Positions 1-6,303 of a stretch of 9,085 nucleotides of DNA are shown piece after piece (the stretch's first letter is position 1; each line of letters starts with the position of its first letter). The notes under the pieces are model-generated. The model ran no database searches. It saw only the letters and a program-made list of their open reading frames with translations, and was not told the origin of the DNA. The DNA is taken from assembly GCA_902766305.1 (NCBI GenBank), contig CACXDE010000196.1:1-9085 (forward strand), written 5' to 3'. The position numbers were made by a program, and so were the translations under genes. This DNA is from an uncultured Ruminococcus sp. Lineage in GTDB: Bacteria; Bacillota; Clostridia; Oscillospirales; Acutalibacteraceae.

Positions 1-1778
1 CTCTTTCGTCTGCTTTGACAGAAATTAGTTATGGTTGTTTCATTGGTTGTGAAAGTTTGAAAAGTATAGTAATTCCGGCTGGAGTGACTAAAATTGATAA
101 TCATGCTTTCAAAGGCTGCACAGGGCTATCAAGTGTTTCTATTCCGTCCAGTGTGACAAGTATAGGGCATTATGCGTTTTTTGAATGCAGCAGTCTTACG
201 AGTATAACGATTCCGAACAGTGTTACAAGTATAGGTTATTCTGCATTTTATAAATGTAGTAGTTTGACAAGCGTAACGATTCCGTCCGGTGTGTCAAATA
301 TTGAGTCATGTGCTTTCATGGATTGCACTGCACTTTCGAGAGCTTATATATCAGAAGGTGTTACAAAAATAGACAGAAATGCTTATAACGGCTGCACTAA
401 TCTTAAGGAAATTACGATTCCAAAAACTGTAACTGAAATTGGTGAAATGGCTTTGGGGTATTATTTTGATTATGGGAATTACAGATATCAAAAAGTTGAT
501 GGATTAACAATATATGGTCAGAAGAATACAGAGGCTGAAACATATGCAAATAACAATGGTTTCAAGTTTGTTTCAACTTATGTTGATACAGAATTAAAAA
601 ATACCTCTGCAATTAGTGCGGCAACAGTAACAGCCGGTACAGAATTAACAATGAACGGTAAGGCAACAGGCGGTACATCACCGTATACATATGCGTATTA
701 TTACAAAAAGTCAACAGACAGCACATGGACAAAGATAGCAGGGTACAGTACGGCGACATCAAAGTCTTTTAAACCGACATCAGCCGGAACATATACAGCA
801 AGAGTTAATGTCAGGGACAGTGCAGGAACGCTTGTTCAGAAAGATTTCACTGTTACAGTCAAGGCTGATGCTACACCTCTGAAAAACAACTCAACAGTTG
901 GCGCTACATCTGTAACAGCAGGCACAGCTGTAACACTTACAGGAAAGGCAACAGGAGGTACAAGCCCCTACAAGTACGCATATTACTATAAGAAGTCCAC
1001 GGACAGCGCATGGACAAAAGCATATGTTACTTCGAGCGGTTCAGCTTATACTAAGTATGATTCAGTAACCTTCAAACCTATAACGGCAGGCACTTATAAT
1101 GTAAAGATCAATGTCAAGGACGATAATGGCACAGGTACAGTGGTATCCAAAGAATTTACAGTTACAGTAAAGGCTGAGGCAGCTGCTTTGACCAATAACT
1201 CAACAATTAGTGCAACAACTGTAACAGCTAATACAGAAGTAACAATGAACGGTAAGGCAACAGGCGGTACAAGCCCGTATAAGTTCGCTTACTACTACAA
1301 GAAGTCAACAGACAGCAGCTGGACAAAGGCATATGTGACAGCGAGCGGTTCAGCGTACACTAAGAATACGTCCGTATCATTCAAACCGACCACAGCTGGT
1401 ACTTATAATGTAAGAATCAATGCAAAGGACGACAGTGGTACAGTTGTGCAGAAGGAATTTTCATTAAAAGTAACGGCAGCACTGAAAAACAGTTCAACGA
1501 TTAGTTCAACAAGCGTATCAAAAAATACAGCAGTAACTCTGATGGGCAAGGCAACAGGCGGTACAAGCCCCTACAAGTACGCTTACTACTACAAAAAGTC
1601 TACAGACAGCTCATGGACGAAGGCATATGTAACTTCAAGCGGCTCAGCTTATACGAAATATGATTCAGTTACCTTTAAGCCCACAGCATCAGGTACATAC
1701 ACTGTAAGAATAAATGTCAAGGATAAGTACGGCGAAGGTCAAGTTGTATCCAAAGAGTTCACGCTCATGGTGAAGTGA
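1..1778 (+). CDS. BspA-like leucine-rich-repeat surface protein with four C-terminal Ig/PKD-like modules (5'-partial)
   Basis: This is the C-terminal part of a probable secreted or surface protein. The frame is open to the left edge (first full codon at base 3), and the residues encoded before the TTG at 15 continue the repeat pattern, so that TTG is not the true start and any signal peptide lies outside the window. Numbered from that TTG (587 codons), residues 1-145 hold about six 23-residue LRR_5 units with the pattern IP-x-SVTSIG-x-x-AF-x-x-C-x-x-L. A degenerate capping unit follows to about 190. Residues 194-284, 289-387, 392-487 and 490-587 are four copies of a Thr/Ser/Tyr-rich beta-sandwich module with the core KATGGTSPYKYAYYYKKSTD. 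The protein ends right after the last beta strand, with no LPXTG motif, dockerin or TM segment, so surface attachment would have to come from the missing N-terminus or be non-covalent. BspA-like proteins often mediate adhesion; a role here is inferred only. Stop TGA at 1776-1778. Confidence 0.85.
   Translation, partial: LSSALTEISYGCFIGCESLKSIVIPAGVTKIDNHAFKGCTGLSSVSIPSSVTSIGHYAFFECSSLTSITIPNSVTSIGYSAFYKCSSLTSVTIPSGVSNIESCAFMDCTALSRAYISEGVTKIDRNAYNGCTNLKEITIPKTVTEIGEMALGYYFDYGNYRYQKVDGLTIYGQKNTEAETYANNNGFKFVSTYVDTELKNTSAISAATVTAGTELTMNGKATGGTSPYTYAYYYKKSTDSTWTKIAGYSTATSKSFKPTSAGTYTARVNVRDSAGTLVQKDFTVTVKADATPLKNNSTVGATSVTAGTAVTLTGKATGGTSPYKYAYYYKKSTDSAWTKAYVTSSGSAYTKYDSVTFKPITAGTYNVKINVKDDNGTGTVVSKEFTVTVKAEAAALTNNSTISATTVTANTEVTMNGKATGGTSPYKFAYYYKKSTDSSWTKAYVTASGSAYTKNTSVSFKPTTAGTYNVRINAKDDSGTVVQKEFSLKVTAALKNSSTISSTSVSKNTAVTLMGKATGGTSPYKYAYYYKKSTDSSWTKAYVTSSGSAYTKYDSVTFKPTASGTYTVRINVKDKYGEGQVVSKEFTLMVK
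3..518 (+). repeat. Tandem LRR_5 (BspA-type) coding repeats
   Basis: About six successive 69-bp units each encode one 23-residue leucine-rich repeat with a conserved IP, VTSIG, AF, C and L framework. The sixth unit is followed by an irregular one (FDYGNYRYQK insertion) and an AETYANNNGFKF segment, the usual capping end of BspA-like repeat domains. The units are divergent in DNA, so this is a protein-level repeat. The array continues beyond the left edge. Confidence 0.8.
594..1775 (+). repeat. Four tandem ~270-300 bp Ig/PKD-like module repeats
   Basis: Modules lie at about 594-866, 879-1175, 1188-1475 and 1482-1775. Each encodes an N-terminal L-K/T-N-x-S strand, the invariant ATGGTSPY segment, AYYYKKSTDS-x-WTK, a KP-x-x-x-GTY turn and a final KEF(T/S)-x-x-V strand. 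Module 1 lacks the TSSGSAYTKYDS-type insert present in the other three. Modules 2 and 4 are almost identical in protein but differ at many third codon positions. The fold assignment (Ig/PKD-like beta sandwich) rests on the strand pattern and the closing TY-x-V-x-IN-x-KD motif. Confidence 0.8.
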
Positions 1779-1789
1779 TTTTACGTGAT

Positions 1790-1838
1790 AGTGGAAAGTG
1801 GCAGCTCTCGGCTTGTATAATTCCACTTTCCACTTTTT
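1790..1838 (+). terminator. Perfect 12-bp inverted repeat with T tract, probable terminator of the LRR gene
   Basis: AGTGGAAAGTGG (1790-1801) is exactly complementary to CCACTTTCCACT (1823-1834), and five T residues follow (1834-1838), 11 nt after the stop codon. The 21-nt loop is long for a classical intrinsic terminator and the stem is modest in GC, so it may instead be a dispersed repeat arm that also terminates. The loop contains a TATAAT hexamer (1816-1821). Confidence 0.55.
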
Positions 1839-1898
1839 ACATTCCACATTAAGAAAACCCCTCCGTCAAAAAACGCTCAAATAAAGGGGACTGATTGA

Positions 1899-2729
1899 AT
1901 GATAAGAAAAGATACTCTTTATATATCGGATCTTGATGGTACGCTGCTCGGGAAGGATGCAAGGCTGAGCGAAAGAACGACAAAAATTATAAGTCAGCTT
2001 ATAGATGATGGTCTGCTTTTTACAGCCGCTACAGCAAGAAGTCTCAGCAGCGTACCCATACTTGAAAAGCTGCGTCTTCGTATACCGTGCGTTCAGCTTA
2101 ACGGTGTGCTGATGTATGATTTTCCTAAGGGACAATATACAGGATGTACCCCTATTGATACTGAGTCGGCAAGAAGTGTTATAGATGTTCTGAGAAAACA
2201 CGACCGTATGTCGTTTGTATATAAGGCAGATGATACATATGGTATTCACGTTGAGTTTGAAAAGTTGACTAATGATGTGGAACGCAATTTTTTTGAAGTC
2301 AGAAAGGACAACGACTATAAAAGCTTCAGCCGTACAGAACATATAACAGTATCTGATGATGATAAGGTTATATATTTTACAATGGTTGATGAATACAGCC
2401 GTCTTTCCGGAATATGTGATGAGCTGAAACTGATACCCGGAGTGCGTCCGACACTGTACAGTGATAATTATTCTGATATGTATTTTCTTGAGGTGTTCAG
2501 CAGCCGCGCGACAAAAGCTCTGGGCATGATGAGGATAAAGGAGCTTACCGGCGCAAAGAGAGTAGTTGCTTTCGGCGACAATCTTAATGATATGGAAATG
2601 CTTGCGCAGGCTGATGTTGGTATAGCAGTCGGGGACGCAGCAGAACAGGTGAGGGAGAGCGCAGATATAGTAATAGGCAACAGCTATGAGGATGCTGTTG
2701 CCTTGTGGCTTGAAGAAGAATGCAGATGA
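1899..2729 (+). CDS. Cof-type HAD-superfamily hydrolase (HAD-IIB phosphatase)
   Basis: A 276-residue cytosolic phosphatase of the Cof/YbiV-like HAD-IIB type, the usual length for the family. Motif I is DLDGTLL with nucleophile Asp11 and acid/base Asp13. Motif II Thr45 is in FTAATARS. The motif III lysine is probably Lys206 in SRATKALGM, and motif IV is GDNLNDMEML with Asp227 and Asp231. The stretch between about 80 and 195 is the C2-type cap that sets substrate choice. Family members hydrolyse sugar phosphates, flavin or pyridoxal phosphates and similar small phosphoesters; the substrate cannot be told from sequence. ATG 1899 is preceded by AAAGGGGA (1883-1890) at good spacing. The stop codon directly abuts the stop of the opposite-strand phosphopantetheinyl transferase gene, leaving no room for a terminator between them. 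All core catalytic motifs are intact. Confidence 0.92.
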   Translation: MIRKDTLYISDLDGTLLGKDARLSERTTKIISQLIDDGLLFTAATARSLSSVPILEKLRLRIPCVQLNGVLMYDFPKGQYTGCTPIDTESARSVIDVLRKHDRMSFVYKADDTYGIHVEFEKLTNDVERNFFEVRKDNDYKSFSRTEHITVSDDDKVIYFTMVDEYSRLSGICDELKLIPGVRPTLYSDNYSDMYFLEVFSSRATKALGMMRIKELTGAKRVVAFGDNLNDMEMLAQADVGIAVGDAAEQVRESADIVIGNSYEDAVALWLEEECR

Positions 2730-3341
2730 TCAGAGGTTCAGAAGCTCGTCAATAGTAAAATAAACCGGCTCAAGCTTGCCCCCGCTGTAATAGGAACAGT
2801 AATACGCTCCCCCGTCTATGGTAAAAATATTGTCTGAGGTTTCTTCGGTGATTTTTTTGAAGTCAGCAAAAAGCCCGCTGCCGTCAAGCTTTGAGACGCA
2901 TTCCTTGACTGACCATAAACGGACAAGCAGCTCTGACGGTTCGGATAAAGCACTCGCAGTCTCATATTCATTTACGCTGCAAAAGCGTTTTGCTGTCTGC
3001 ATGGAAATGAATCTCTTGTCTGCAATATCAACAGCCGTCTGAGAATCTGATATGATGCAGGCGCATGAATTTCGGCAGTGACTGAAATTGAAATGTATGT
3101 CCGGAAATTCTTTTAAAGACGGCTTTCCGTTCTTACCGTATGTGAAGTGCGGCTTATTTTTTATACCGTATTCATGATACAGACCTTTTCTCAGCATAAG
3201 GTAACAAACGGCGCAGTTGATTTTGTCGCTTATGACTCTCAGCTCGTCCATGCGCTGTACTCTCTGAAGGCTCAGCAGCGGAATTGACTTTTCTGTTATT
3301 GTATTATCAAGCTTGTTTGTATTTTCGGTTATGTAAAGCAT
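2730..3341 (-). CDS. 4'-phosphopantetheinyl transferase superfamily protein (Sfp-like)
   Basis: Predicted to transfer the phosphopantetheine arm of CoA to a serine of an acyl or peptidyl carrier protein in the cytosol. From ATG 3341 it is 203 residues, within the Sfp/AcpT size range. Visible motifs are YGKNGKP (68-74), FNFSHCRN (84-91, the family's N-x-SHS region), AVDIADKR (103-110) and WSVKECVSKLDGSGL (143-157, the W-x-x-KE-x-x-x-K signature with Glu147). Asp105 matches the first metal ligand of Sfp, but the second acidic position (normally DIE) is Ala107. I chose ATG 3341 rather than the TTG at 3365 because AAAGGAG (3351-3357, complement) sits 9 nt upstream of it. No polyketide, peptide-synthetase or carrier-protein gene is nearby, so the partner is unknown. 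A TTGACA-17-TAGACT promoter lies about 80 nt upstream. Confidence 0.85.
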   Translation of the reverse strand: MLYITENTNKLDNTITEKSIPLLSLQRVQRMDELRVISDKINCAVCYLMLRKGLYHEYGIKNKPHFTYGKNGKPSLKEFPDIHFNFSHCRNSCACIISDSQTAVDIADKRFISMQTAKRFCSVNEYETASALSEPSELLVRLWSVKECVSKLDGSGLFADFKKITEETSDNIFTIDGGAYYCSYYSGGKLEPVYFTIDELLNL

Positions 3342-3350
3342 GATGATTTT

Positions 3351-3357
3351 CTCCTTT
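3351..3357 (-). promoter_or_regulatory. Ribosome binding site deciding the start of the phosphopantetheinyl transferase
   Basis: On the minus strand AAAGGAG stands 9 nt before ATG 3341. The alternative in-frame TTG at 3365 would place this site inside the coding region and has no comparable site of its own, so the shorter start is preferred. Confidence 0.8.
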
Positions 3358-3416
3358 TGAAACAATATAGTCTTATAACAGAATATGATCCTTATCGGGA
3401 AGTCCTATAGAATAAT

Positions 3417-3445
3417 AGTCTAACAGGTATATGCCAATATGTCAA
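3417..3445 (-). promoter_or_regulatory. Probable sigma-A promoter of the phosphopantetheinyl transferase gene
   Basis: On the minus strand a perfect -35 TTGACA (complement of 3440-3445) is followed after 17 nt by TAGACT (complement of 3417-3422), which matches the -10 consensus at 4 of 6 positions. Transcription would start near 3410, giving a leader of roughly 70 nt. Confidence 0.55.
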
Positions 3446-3576
3446 ATATAAATCGTATATTATGTTTGCTTTGTACAAATGATAATATCAGAGCTGATCA
3501 ATTTGTAAAAAATAAGTAGAAATATCTGTTTAAATTTACAATTTTGTAATTCATTGAAACAATCATACTTAAAAAC

Positions 3577-3606
3577 TTGCAATTTTGGGTAATGTTGTGG
3601 TATAAT
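3577..3606 (+). promoter_or_regulatory. Strong extended -10 promoter of the pseudokinase gene
   Basis: TTGCAA (3577-3582), an 18-nt spacer and a perfect TATAAT (3601-3606) with the extended TG-x element (TGG at 3598-3600). The start would be near 3613, leaving a leader of about 170 nt before the ATG at 3785. Confidence 0.7.
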
Positions 3607-3612
3607 CATTTG

Positions 3613-3784
3613 AGTAGTGTAGAAATTGTCCGAATTTGCCGGATGGTCTGTAAAAATGTCCTTTGAATGTTTTGATTTAGTCCGGCTTTGGCGATAAAAG
3701 ATAATTGTTTGTGATTACGGGCGGAAGCTGCCGTACTGCTCTGCCTAAGAATGAAAAATGTGTACGGAGAATGGCGGTATAAAT
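3613..3784 (+). promoter_or_regulatory. Long, possibly structured 5' leader of the pseudokinase mRNA
   Basis: Complementary segments include GCCGGA (3638-3643) with TCCGGC (3681-3686). CCGTA (3731-3735) can pair either with TACGG upstream (3716-3720) or, extended to CCGTAC (3731-3736), with GTACGG downstream (3762-3767). The two pairings exclude each other, and the second would cover part of the GGAG at 3766-3769. I could not match the leader to any riboswitch class I know (c-di-GMP, c-di-AMP, TPP, preQ1 and fluoride were considered). Whether it regulates anything is untested. Confidence 0.35.
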
Positions 3785-5422
3785 ATGGGACAGCTTTGCT
3801 TAGGCTGTATGAAAGAAATTAACGGAGAAAAAATATGTCCTTTGTGCGGTTTTGACAGCACGACCGAGCAGCCGGCTCCGTTTTTGCCTTTGGGTGTCAA
3901 GCTTCAGGAAGGAAACTACCTCGTAGGCAGAAAAATTGATAACAATGCTGAGGGTGCAAAATATATAGGCTTCAGCGAAAAAATGGATTCCCCTGTAATT
4001 ATCCATGAGTTCATGCCGGCAGGTATATGCGGACGTGCTAAGGGTAAGACAAATGTTGTTATCCGTCAGGGGTATGAGGAAGAGTATAAGAAGCTTAATG
4101 ACAAGTTTCTTGAATACTACCGCAGTATCGCAAGGATGAAGGAACTCAGTGCGATTGCACCGATTTTTGATATTTTCACCGAAAACGGAGTATCGTACAC
4201 GGTTGAGGAATATTATGATTCAATTCCTTTCACCGAATATGTTGACAGAAGAGGCGGCAATATCGACTGGAATACAGCGCGTCAGCTGTTTATGCCGATA
4301 ATAACTGCTCTGTCATCCCTGCATGAGGCAGCGATAGGTCACTATGCTGTATCACCGGAAAATATATATGTTCTGCCTTCGGGCAAGCTCAGACTTGGCG
4401 GTTTTGCGATAGAAAAGATCAGACGTACTGACTCTGATTCTGAATTTGAACCGGAGCTTATGGACGGCTGCGCCGCAATAGAACAGTATACAGAGGATGA
4501 AGACCTCGACGAGGCAACGGATGTTTACGGATTTACCGCAACGCTTTTCTATGCTCTTACCGGCAGACTTCCGGAAAACAGCTGTGACAGAAAGTCAGAC
4601 GGCAGACTTCCGATACCTACTGCTGTATTTAAAAAGCTTCCTTCTCATGTTGTTACTGCTCTTGCCGGTGGTCTTCAGGTTCCGGCGAAGAAGCGTATCG
4701 CTACCTTTGAGGATATGAGGGCACAGCTTACTGCTGCTCCTACAGTAAAGGCTATACAGGCTGAGGCAAGCATGAATGAGCGTCAGAGTGAAGCTGCTGA
4801 CGGATATGCGCCTAAGAAGGGCGGAGTTCCCGGCTATTCATGGGCAATATTGTCTGTACTCAGCTGTCTGCTTATTCTTGTTGTTGCAGGCATATTCTGG
4901 GTAAGAGAGCATCCGCTTGATCTGGGAGTGTTTGCAAATCAGACTGCTGAGGAAGAACAGTCTGCCGAACCTTCACAGGAGGCAGTTGTAGATCCGAATG
5001 CTATTTCTGTTCCTAACCTTGTAGGTAAGAACTATCAGGATATAATTGCTAAACAGTCTACTGATTCTGAGTATACAGTAATCAAAGCGAACGAAGAATT
5101 GTTCAACGATAAGTATACAGAGGGTCAGATAGTAACACAAAGCCCTGAGTCAGGCGCAAAGGCTGAAAGAGGCTGTGTTATAGTTGTAACTGTAAGTAAG
5201 GGAAATGCTAACAGAGCACTTCCGACTATTGCCGGACAGACTGTTGACGCTGCTGTAGGAACATTGAATGAGAACGGATTTATAGCTTCTCCCGGAAGCT
5301 ATGCGTCCAGCGATACAGTTGAAGCAGGTAAGGTTATCGGCTATGAAAACTATAATGCAGGAGATCTTGCTCCCTATGGTTCAAAGATAAGCATTAAGGT
5401 TTCAACAGGTCCTGAGAGATAA
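3785..5422 (+). CDS. Zinc-ribbon, kinase-fold (probable pseudokinase), TM and PASTA membrane protein
   Basis: A 545-residue PrkC/Stk-like protein. A CxxC...CxxC zinc ribbon (Cys5, Cys8, Cys18, Cys21) is followed by a kinase-like fold at about 36-320. One TM helix spans about 352-372, and an acidic Ser/Glu linker leads to two extracellular PASTA domains (about 407-472 and 478-541). The fold is recognisable from PENIYV, IEQY and TDVYGFTATLFYALTGRLP. The ATP-site lysine of the usual VAIKE motif is His74 (VIIHEF), HRD reads His-Tyr-Ala (186-188), DFG reads Gly-Phe-Ala (206-208), and the glycine loop is degenerate. Catalysis is therefore unlikely. PASTA domains in this family bind muropeptides or uncrosslinked peptidoglycan, so a wall-sensing scaffold role is inferred. 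I chose ATG 3785 over the in-frame ATG 3758 because the family begins a few residues before the first CxxC and GGCGG (3773-3777) is at usable spacing, although this site is weak. No PP2C phosphatase gene is adjacent. Confidence 0.85.
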   Translation: MGQLCLGCMKEINGEKICPLCGFDSTTEQPAPFLPLGVKLQEGNYLVGRKIDNNAEGAKYIGFSEKMDSPVIIHEFMPAGICGRAKGKTNVVIRQGYEEEYKKLNDKFLEYYRSIARMKELSAIAPIFDIFTENGVSYTVEEYYDSIPFTEYVDRRGGNIDWNTARQLFMPIITALSSLHEAAIGHYAVSPENIYVLPSGKLRLGGFAIEKIRRTDSDSEFEPELMDGCAAIEQYTEDEDLDEATDVYGFTATLFYALTGRLPENSCDRKSDGRLPIPTAVFKKLPSHVVTALAGGLQVPAKKRIATFEDMRAQLTAAPTVKAIQAEASMNERQSEAADGYAPKKGGVPGYSWAILSVLSCLLILVVAGIFWVREHPLDLGVFANQTAEEEQSAEPSQEAVVDPNAISVPNLVGKNYQDIIAKQSTDSEYTVIKANEELFNDKYTEGQIVTQSPESGAKAERGCVIVVTVSKGNANRALPTIAGQTVDAAVGTLNENGFIASPGSYASSDTVEAGKVIGYENYNAGDLAPYGSKISIKVSTGPER

Positions 5423-5428
5423 AATAAC

Positions 5429-5468
5429 AAAGACAGATATTGCCTTTATTCCGGCAGTATCTGTCTTT
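5429..5468 (+). terminator. Terminator hairpin after the pseudokinase gene
   Basis: A 16-bp stem pairs 5429-5444 (AAAGACAGATATTGCC) with 5453-5468, with a single U-G wobble and an 8-nt loop, starting 6 nt after the stop codon. The downstream T run is short (three T), but the A-rich left flank would give a U-rich tail on the other strand, so it may work in both directions. Confidence 0.7.
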
Positions 5469-5494
5469 AACTATAGATGGAGACATATGTAAGC

Positions 5495-5529
5495 AAAAAT
5501 GAACCCCGCAGGTCATATAAAACCGGCGG
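5495..5529 (-). terminator. Probable terminator of the XRE-family regulator gene
   Basis: Read on the minus strand, CCGCCGGT (complement of 5522-5529) can pair with ACCTGCGG (complement of 5506-5513) with one mismatch around an 8-nt loop. A U-rich stretch follows (complement of the five A at 5495-5499). It lies just beyond the stop at 5534. The gap between stem and T run makes it a weaker call. Confidence 0.45.
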
Positions 5530-5533
5530 AGTA

Positions 5534-6238
5534 TCAGGAAAGCTTTTTGATTTTTTCTTCAGTTTTTTGTATAAGGTTGTAAAGCGACGGCGCAAGATCA
5601 GGATACTGCCTTGATATAATGTCGGGGGACAGCATGGGGGCGGATAAAACGTCAACTCCCTGAAATCCGTCAGAGCTTCTGCCGGCAGCCAGCTGTTTTG
5701 CATTTGATTCTATAATGCTTTGGAGAGCGTCAGACAATCCCTGGTACATTTCAGGTATAACGGAAAACATTGCCTGTGGATTCTTTATGTTTGTCGCATA
5801 TACAGTGCGTATCATTTTGTATACTGAAACCATCAGATAGGACGATACCTCACTTGTAAGCCCCTTGCTGTTAAGCTGTGACAGTATTTCAAACATAATG
5901 CTTACGGAGTTTTGTATAAGCTTCTTGTTCAGGTTTATCAGTGCATTAACCTTGTTTTCCTCACTGTTTGCCGCCGTTTCCCTGTTGCTGTTATCAGGCA
6001 GATCGTCAAGCTTAAGTGTTGCACCGGTTCTGTCGGGGGTTCTGCCTAAAAGATAGTCGCAGGAAACATTGTAGTAGTCTGCAATGTGTATCACAAAGTC
6101 AAGACCGCATTCTCTTATTCCTTTTTCATAGTGTGACAAAAGTGCCTGTGACACGCCAAGCTCCATGGCAGCCTGTTTTTGGCTCAGTCCTTTTTCTTTT
6201 CTCAGGAGAGTTATGATCCTCGGAAAATCGTTATTCAT
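5534..6238 (-). CDS. XRE-family helix-turn-helix transcriptional regulator with an unrecognised C-terminal domain
   Basis: A 234-residue DNA-binding protein. Residues about 7-65 form a Cro/C1-type HTH: LRKEKGLSQKQAAMELGVSQ then LLSHYEKG, followed by IADYYNVSCDYLLGRT, the standard end of this domain. A polar linker (about 70-97) leads to a mostly helical C-terminal region of about 135 residues that I do not recognise. It has no peptidase, sugar-binding or TPR pattern, so the inducer or partner is unknown. ATG 6238 is preceded on the minus strand by AAGAGGTG at close spacing (5 nt). The longer frame back to 6325 lacks a ribosome site and would run through the promoter, so I rejected it. A palindrome over the likely -10 box suggests autoregulation. 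The gene is divergent from the histidine phosphatase operon, which it may also control (inference), and convergent with the pseudokinase. Confidence 0.85.
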   Translation of the reverse strand: MNNDFPRIITLLRKEKGLSQKQAAMELGVSQALLSHYEKGIRECGLDFVIHIADYYNVSCDYLLGRTPDRTGATLKLDDLPDNSNRETAANSEENKVNALINLNKKLIQNSVSIMFEILSQLNSKGLTSEVSSYLMVSVYKMIRTVYATNIKNPQAMFSVIPEMYQGLSDALQSIIESNAKQLAAGRSSDGFQGVDVLSAPMLSPDIISRQYPDLAPSLYNLIQKTEEKIKKLS

Positions 6239-6267
6239 GTTACACCTCTTGACATAAGGAAAATAAA

Positions 6268-6303
6268 ATACTAATATAGTAGTATCAGGTGCGCCACTGT
6301 CAC
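6268..6303 (-). promoter_or_regulatory. Candidate promoter and overlapping operator of the XRE regulator gene
   Basis: On the minus strand GTGACA (complement of 6298-6303) and TACTAT (complement of 6276-6281) are 16 nt apart. The inverted repeat ATACTA (6268-6273) / TAGTAT (6280-6285) covers the -10 box. A related element, GATACTAATG at 6331-6340 followed by GATACT at 6346-6351, lies upstream. This arrangement is typical of a self-repressing HTH protein, but the sites are short and were found by eye. Confidence 0.4.

Larger units (their letters stand above)
3342..3784. other. 443-nt divergent intergenic region without genes
   Basis: The region separates the minus-strand phosphopantetheinyl transferase from the plus-strand pseudokinase. 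It is strongly AT-rich from about 3361 to 3610 and holds one good promoter for each gene. A short palindrome, TTACAA-TT-TTGTAA (3536-3549), lies 27 bp upstream of the plus-strand -35 box and could be an operator. From about 3613 to 3784 the sequence becomes more GC-balanced with several complementary segments, consistent with a structured 5' leader. I see no convincing small gene or tRNA in it. Confidence 0.6.

Noticed and set aside
1855..1890. CCCCT/AGGGG pairing before the HAD gene as a hairpin hiding its ribosome site, or a remnant of a CCCCTCCGTCA-type dispersed repeat
   Set aside because: Only five base pairs and no second repeat end are visible, so neither reading is supported.
1866..2342. 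158-codon open frame on the minus strand
   Set aside because: It lies antisense within the HAD hydrolase gene, has no recognisable domain and no ribosome site; the plus-strand gene has all HAD motifs.
3536..3549. Palindrome TTACAA-TT-TTGTAA upstream of the pseudokinase promoter as a definite operator
   Set aside because: The surrounding DNA is very AT-rich and such palindromes arise by chance; mentioned only as a possibility.
3758..3784. Upstream in-frame ATG adding nine residues to the pseudokinase
   Set aside because: There is no ribosome site before it, and zinc-ribbon kinase-like proteins usually begin just ahead of the first CxxC, which supports 3785.
3751..3822. Short 23-codon frame beginning ATGAAAAATG and overlapping the pseudokinase start
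   Set aside because: It could be a leader peptide, but it has no ribosome site and overlaps the main start in another frame, so I do not call it without conservation data.
5467..5703. 78-codon minus-strand frame near the 3' end of the XRE gene
   Set aside because: It overlaps the XRE regulator in another frame and runs through its terminator; the proline- and leucine-rich translation has no family features.
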